DNA of 55,782 bases from contig SMOI01000070.1 in NCBI GenBank assembly GCA_008000375.1, positions 70,677-126,458 on the forward strand, given 5' to 3'. The translations under genes were made by a program, and so were the position numbers. Each line of letters opens with the position of its first letter. The stretch's first letter is position 1. The stretch comes from Poteriospumella lacustris (Eukaryota > Sar > Chrysophyceae > Chromulinales > Dinobryaceae). Below are positions 51,406-55,782 of this stretch, in pieces. Below the pieces are notes generated by a model. The model did not search any database. It was not told the DNA's origin and saw only the letters and a program-made list of their open reading frames with translations.

Positions 51406-54400
51406 TCAGAACTTGGCGCTGGCACCCGGAGACGGCTGCTCGTCGACGAGCATCTGTCGGTCGGCGAGCAGCTTCTTGAGCTTGTTCTTGCGGGCGATCT
51501 TGACCTGCATCTCCTGGCTGAGCTTGCGGAAGTCGTCCATCGTGGGCTCGCGGTGCTGCAGCGCCACGAACTCTTGCTTCCACTCGCGTAGCTCGCGCCG
51601 CAGCGTCACGTACTCGTTCTTCATCGTCTCCAGCTGGGTCACCGAGAAGCCGCCGACGGTGGCGGGCGACTTCGACGCACCGCCGCCGCCGCCGCCGCTG
51701 CTGCTGCTGCTGGCGGCGGTTGGCGACGTCGGTGCCGTCGGTGCCGAGGACGCGGCCTTGGGCGACGCCTTGGCGCTGTGGCCTGTGCCGCCGTGGGCGC
51801 CGCCGCTGTGGGTGCTGGCTGCGCTGTGGGCACCACCGCTGTGGTCCTTGGCGCTGTGGACGCTGTGGGCGCTGCCGCTTCGGGCCCCGACGCTGTGGTC
51901 CTTGGCGCTGTGGGCGCTGCCGGCGCTGTGCAGAGACGCGCGATTGCTGCCGGTCGTCGCACCGGTAGCGACATTGGCGTTGGCGGTGGTCGGTACGTTG
52001 CGAGGCGACGGCGACAAGCGACCGCTGCGACTGCTGCCGCTGCCGCCGCCGTGGGCACTGCCCGCGCTGCCGACGGAGCGAGCGTCGTCGTCGCCGACGT
52101 TGCTGCTCACGCGGCGCAGGCGACTGCTGCTGCCGCCGCCGCTGTGCAGGTGCTTCGCACTGCCCGACGCCGGCGGATGCGGCTGCTGGCGGCTGCTGGG
52201 CCGACTGCCGCCGCCGCCGCCGGTGGCGCTCGTGACGCTGCCCGTGCGCGACAGCGACGACGTCGCCAGTGGTGACGCCGCCCGCGCCGCCTCCAGAGCA
52301 CCGCCGCCGCCGCTACCGCTACCGCCACCGGCGACGTGGGCGGAGGAGTGCGAGTGGCCCAGCTCGCCGTCGAGCGCGCTGAAGTCGACGTCGAAGGCGT
52401 CTTCCGCCTCCTTCGCGTCCTCTGCGCCGACCGTCGCAGCGGTGGCAGCGGTCGCGGTGGGTGTGAAGTCCATCGCCTGCACCGCCTGCAGCGCCTGCGC
52501 GATCGGGTGCGTCGACGTGACCACCGCCGCATCGTCCGCCACAGCGGCGGTGGCGGCGGCCGCGACGGTGGCGGCGGTTTCGTCGTCGCCGTGCGTCACG
52601 GTGACCTGCGGCGTCGCCGAGCGACTGCTCAGCGCCTGCGTCATCACCTGGCCGACGAAACTCATCGACGAGCGACGAATGCCAGCCGACGCCGCAGACG
52701 CTGCCGTCGCGTCGTCAGCGGCAGCGGCGGTGACGGTGACGGTGGCGGTGGCGGTGGCGGCGCCGGGGCGAGGGGTGGCCGAGCGACTGTTCGACGCGCT
52801 GCTCTGCAGCGCCGCCGTCACGACGTCGCCCACGAACTGCATCGACGTGCGCCGCACTTTGCCGGGGCTGACGCTGCGAACCGCCTCGGCGACGGCGTCG
52901 CGGTGGTCGTCGCCGCTGCCGCCGCCGCTGTTCGTCGTCGTCGTCGTGGCGTCCTCCTGCGACGAGGCGGTCGACTCCTGCGACGCCTGCGACTCCAACG
53001 GCGGCTGCTGCGACTGCTGCGCCTCCGTCGCGTCGTGGTGCGTCACGGCGGCGACCAGCAGCGACTTCTTCTTCGACTTCTTCTTCGACTTCTCCCCGCC
53101 GACGCCACCGCCGACGCTGCCGTCGTCCGCCGCGGCCATCACCATCGATTTCTTCTTCCCGCCGCTCTTCTTCTTCGGCTTCGACGGCGCCGCATCGGTC
53201 GCAGCCGCATCGGTCGCAGCCGCATCGGTCGCAGCCGCATCGGTCGTAGCCGCATCGGTCGTAGCCGCCGCCGCGTCCACCGCAGGGGCGACAGAGGCGT
53301 CAGCGTCAGCATCAGCGGTGGCAGTGGCGATGGTCACGGCGGCCGGCGAGGCCATGCGACTGTTGCTGCGCACCGCCGAGGCGACGAGGTCGCCGACGAA
53401 GGCCACCGACGTGCGACGGATCTTCTCTCCACCGCCACCGGCGTCGTCCGAGGCGGCGGTGGGGGCAGCGGTGAGGGCGGCGGTGGGGGCGGCGAAGTCG
53501 TAGGCGGGGTGCTGCGTCGCCGGTTGAAACGTCGCGGGGAAGGCCGCGGGGTAGTCGGCGAGCAGCGCGGGCGGCCGATCCTCCTGCCCCTGCTCGTCGT
53601 CCTCCAGCGCCGCCGCGGCGGCGGATCCGCCGGTGGCGAGGGCGACGGCGTGGGCCGGCCAGCCGCGCTCTTCGAAGTAGGCGCGCAGGTCGGGGATGAC
53701 CACGGCCGCGTGCTGCAGCCCCGACTGCGCCGGCGGCTTCCACGTCGCGGCGGCCTGCTCCATCGTCGCCATGTCCATCGAGCGCAGGGTCAGGCCCAAC
53801 GCGGCGCGGAGGCCCGGCGACAGGTTCATGTCACCGATCGACTGGCGCAGCGACTCGTCGTCGTACGCCGCCGCCGACGCGTCCTCCGCCGCCGCTGCAT
53901 CGCCACTGCCGCTGTCAACGACGACGGAGCCTACAGCGGAGCCAACGGCGGCGCTGCGCGGACGCGAAGCTGCCGCGCGGCTGCCCGGTCGCGAGGTCGA
54001 CCCCGCGCGACTGGCAGCTCCACCCGCCGCCGTCGCGGCCGCCGCCTCCTCCGCCTCGGCGGCGTCGCCACCGTCGCCGTCGTCGGTGTCGCTCAGCTGA
54101 ATCGCGTACGGATCCTCCGCGACCAGCGTCAGCGGCGGCGGCAGCTCGCCCGGCGGCACCGTCGGGAACTCGCTCACGTCCACCGCCAGCGCGCCGCCGC
54201 CGCTGCTCTGTCGCTCCGCGCGCAGCTGTCGCTCGTAGCCTCGCGCCTCGTCGCCGATCGCCACGAGCGCGTGGCCCTGCGCCTCAATCGCCGCCCGCGC
54301 GGCGGTGTACACGTCGAGGAGGCGGCGGCGCTCGTGGTGCACCTCGAACGACGCCGCGGCCCATTCGCCGTACGGGCGACTGCGCTGCAGGTCGTGTCGG

Positions 54401-55758
54401 TCCGGGCGGCGGCCGCAGAGCGCGCGGAACTGGCGCTGCCACTGCCGCATCTCCTCGGTGATCGCCGCGGCCTCCTGCTCCAGCACGCGCAGCTCGTCGC
54501 GCGTCTCGTGGACGACGAGCCACTGCGCATCGATCTTCGATTTCACCTGCGTCGCGCGGCCGCGCCAGTCCTGCAGGCGCCGCAGCCACTCCTGGCGCTG
54601 CTGGTGCTCCGCTTGGGCTGCCGCCGCTGCCGCTGCCGCCGCTGCTGCTGCGGCGGCGCCCGCCGCGCCTGCACCGCCACCGGCGGCGGCGGCGGCGACT
54701 TTCTTCTTCAGAAACGGCGAGTGCGGCCCGCCGCTGAAGGCGGAGGACACGCCGCTCGTCCTGAAACCGCCGCCGATGCCGCCCTCCGCCGTCGCGCCGG
54801 TGGTGGCGGTGGCGTTCGCGTTAGCGACGGCGACGATCGCCGCCTGCTGCCAGTGGTGGTGGTCGGCGGGCTGGTACCGCTGCTCCTCCGCCAAATAGGC
54901 GACCTCCTCCTGAATCAGCCGCTCGACGATGCGGTCTTCGGCGCGCTGGACGATCGACGCGATGCGCGCCTCGTACCGCGCGAAGGCCTCGTCGACCCAC
55001 GTCCGCTCCGCCAGCAGCCCGTCGACGAGACTCGCCCAGACGACCTCCGTCGCGGCGGTAGCGACCGCGTCGACCTGCGCATCGATCACCGCCTGGCGAC
55101 GCGTCAGTTCGCGCGCAATTTCGAACTGCACCTCGCGCTCGATGGCCACGACGTGGGCGACTAGCGGCGCCGCCTGTTCGTCCCACAGCGCCGCCAAGAC
55201 GACGTCTTCGACCGCTGCGGCGTAGCGCTCGGGCAGCGTGTCGCGCTCTTCGTCGGTGAGCGGTGGCCGCAGTCGCGACAGGAGCCGACCGCCGTCGTCG
55301 TCGACCGCCTCGTCGGTGGGCACCGTCGCGAGCGAGTCCTCGGCGCCGGGCAGCTGCTGCGACGTGGTCAGCAACGAGTCCTCGCCGGGCAGTCCGCCGC
55401 CGCCGAGCAGGCCCCCGTCGCCGTCGCCGTCGTCTTCTTCGTGTGGCGCCTCCTGCAGCGCCTCGACCGCCTGGCGCATGGCCTGCACCTCGGTGTCCAT
55501 CCGCTGCAGCGTCGACGGCAGCGACAGCGTCGAGAGCGAGTCGGACGGCTCGACGACCATTTTCAAGAACGTGCCCTGGCGGATCAGGTCGATGGGCGAC
55601 ACGAAGCCGAGCGTCTCCTTCTTGACGAGCGGGTGGTCGCTGAGGTCGGGCGGCTGCTGGGTCTGCGCCGTGAGATACGGGTTCTCCATGATCGCGTCCA
55701 CGTCCAAGAACGACGCGCCCGTCGTCGACAGAAACGACTCGTCGAAGGCGCCGTCCAT
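51406..55758 (-). CDS. Large low-complexity coiled-coil protein with FAM13A-like motifs (1450 aa, 5' end uncertain)
   Basis: This is a single open exon in the window. ATG at 55758 is the first seen, but the frame stays open to the window edge, so the gene may start further right. Visible parts are an acidic N-terminus (SFLSTTGASFLDVDAIMENP), helical segments at about 180-300, and a coiled coil at about 390-520 containing RQWQRQFRALCGRRPDRHDL. Then come Ala/Thr-rich tracts, a motif repeated three times (RRTSVAFVGDLV, RRTSMQFVGDVV, RRSSMSFVGQVM), a Gly/Ser/His-rich region with SAKDHS-type repeats, and a C-terminal motif REWKQEFVALQHREPTMDDF followed by KNKLKKLL. The C-terminal motif matches the ends of the proteins at 15843 and 44643, and the coiled-coil segment looks like a second copy. 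Function unknown. Extremely GC-rich. Confidence 0.8.
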   Translation of the reverse strand: MDGAFDESFLSTTGASFLDVDAIMENPYLTAQTQQPPDLSDHPLVKKETLGFVSPIDLIRQGTFLKMVVEPSDSLSTLSLPSTLQRMDTEVQAMRQAVEALQEAPHEEDDGDGDGGLLGGGGLPGEDSLLTTSQQLPGAEDSLATVPTDEAVDDDGGRLLSRLRPPLTDEERDTLPERYAAAVEDVVLAALWDEQAAPLVAHVVAIEREVQFEIARELTRRQAVIDAQVDAVATAATEVVWASLVDGLLAERTWVDEAFARYEARIASIVQRAEDRIVERLIQEEVAYLAEEQRYQPADHHHWQQAAIVAVANANATATTGATAEGGIGGGFRTSGVSSAFSGGPHSPFLKKKVAAAAAGGGAGAAGAAAAAAAAAAAAAAQAEHQQRQEWLRRLQDWRGRATQVKSKIDAQWLVVHETRDELRVLEQEAAAITEEMRQWQRQFRALCGRRPDRHDLQRSRPYGEWAAASFEVHHERRRLLDVYTAARAAIEAQGHALVAIGDEARGYERQLRAERQSSGGGALAVDVSEFPTVPPGELPPPLTLVAEDPYAIQLSDTDDGDGGDAAEAEEAAAATAAGGAASRAGSTSRPGSRAAASRPRSAAVGSAVGSVVVDSGSGDAAAAEDASAAAYDDESLRQSIGDMNLSPGLRAALGLTLRSMDMATMEQAAATWKPPAQSGLQHAAVVIPDLRAYFEERGWPAHAVALATGGSAAAAALEDDEQGQEDRPPALLADYPAAFPATFQPATQHPAYDFAAPTAALTAAPTAASDDAGGGGEKIRRTSVAFVGDLVASAVRSNSRMASPAAVTIATATADADADASVAPAVDAAAATTDAATTDAAATDAAATDAAATDAAPSKPKKKSGGKKKSMVMAAADDGSVGGGVGGEKSKKKSKKKSLLVAAVTHHDATEAQQSQQPPLESQASQESTASSQEDATTTTTNSGGGSGDDHRDAVAEAVRSVSPGKVRRTSMQFVGDVVTAALQSSASNSRSATPRPGAATATATVTVTAAAADDATAASAASAGIRRSSMSFVGQVMTQALSSRSATPQVTVTHGDDETAATVAAAATAAVADDAAVVTSTHPIAQALQAVQAMDFTPTATAATAATVGAEDAKEAEDAFDVDFSALDGELGHSHSSAHVAGGGSGSGGGGALEAARAASPLATSSLSRTGSVTSATGGGGGSRPSSRQQPHPPASGSAKHLHSGGGSSSRLRRVSSNVGDDDARSVGSAGSAHGGGSGSSRSGRLSPSPRNVPTTANANVATGATTGSNRASLHSAGSAHSAKDHSVGARSGSAHSVHSAKDHSGGAHSAASTHSGGAHGGTGHSAKASPKAASSAPTAPTSPTAASSSSSGGGGGGASKSPATVGGFSVTQLETMKNEYVTLRRELREWKQEFVALQHREPTMDDFRKLSQEMQVKIARKNKLKKLLADRQMLVDEQPSPGASAKF
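53189..53263. repeat. 15-bp coding tandem repeat, five units
   Basis: Five units of GCCGCATCGGTCGCA (the last two ending GTA) lie in the minus-strand 1450-aa gene and encode TDAAA-type repeats. Confidence 0.95.
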
Positions 55759-55782
55759 CGACGAGACCGCAAAGCTACCGCC

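Noticed and set aside
52336-55164. 942-codon plus-strand ORF
   Set aside because: Antisense to the 1450-aa gene; Arg/Gly-rich composition results from GC-rich sequence.

Overview
The window is nuclear DNA of a protist-grade eukaryote. It has GT-AG introns of 59-124 nt, purine at -3 of most start codons, a single-exon mitochondrial OGDH, a trefoil-bearing GH31 glucosidase and coiled-coil proteins with a FAM13A-like C-terminus. I lean towards a stramenopile (oomycete-like) source, but this rests on protein style and no search was run. The standard genetic code fits every gene. I saw no rRNA, tRNA or CRISPR.

The dominant feature is a repeated architecture. Four genes occur as tail-to-tail (convergent) inverted duplicates, each with a short unique spacer: an MRH-EGF membrane receptor (1-1468; left copy cut by the window edge and the palindrome running out of it), RPL23A (about 3941-15620), NOP14 (28605-35901) and a coiled-coil FAM13A-like gene (about 44345-50995). 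In each pair the matching arms run from the promoter, or from the window edge, to about 10-90 bp past the stop codon. The copies are identical or nearly so, introns included. In the coiled-coil pair the differences gather at the outer (5') end, which suggests ongoing gene conversion.

The left RPL23A copy is broken in exon 2 by a 9419-bp Ty3/Gypsy-type LTR retrotransposon (4555-13973, minus-strand sense) with apparently identical 311-bp LTRs and a 4-bp target duplication. Its gag and pol share one frame and are separated by a single UGA. It also carries a 518-aa ORF on the opposite strand between pol and the 3' LTR.

Single-copy genes fill the rest: a coiled-coil protein paralogous to the palindromic one (15843-18812), an MPPED-like metallophosphoesterase with altered metal ligands, lipoyl synthase, a 66-aa two-helix membrane protein, OGDH, an APC-type permease with a long cytosolic tail, a secreted GH31 alpha-glucosidase and a 1450-aa low-complexity coiled-coil protein that may continue past the right edge. 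Lipoyl synthase makes the cofactor used by the OGDH complex, so these near neighbours act in one mitochondrial pathway. Three loci (five gene bodies) end in the same FAM13A-like helical motif. Base composition varies strongly: the NOP14, palindromic coiled-coil and last genes are much more GC-rich than the 1-28 kb region.
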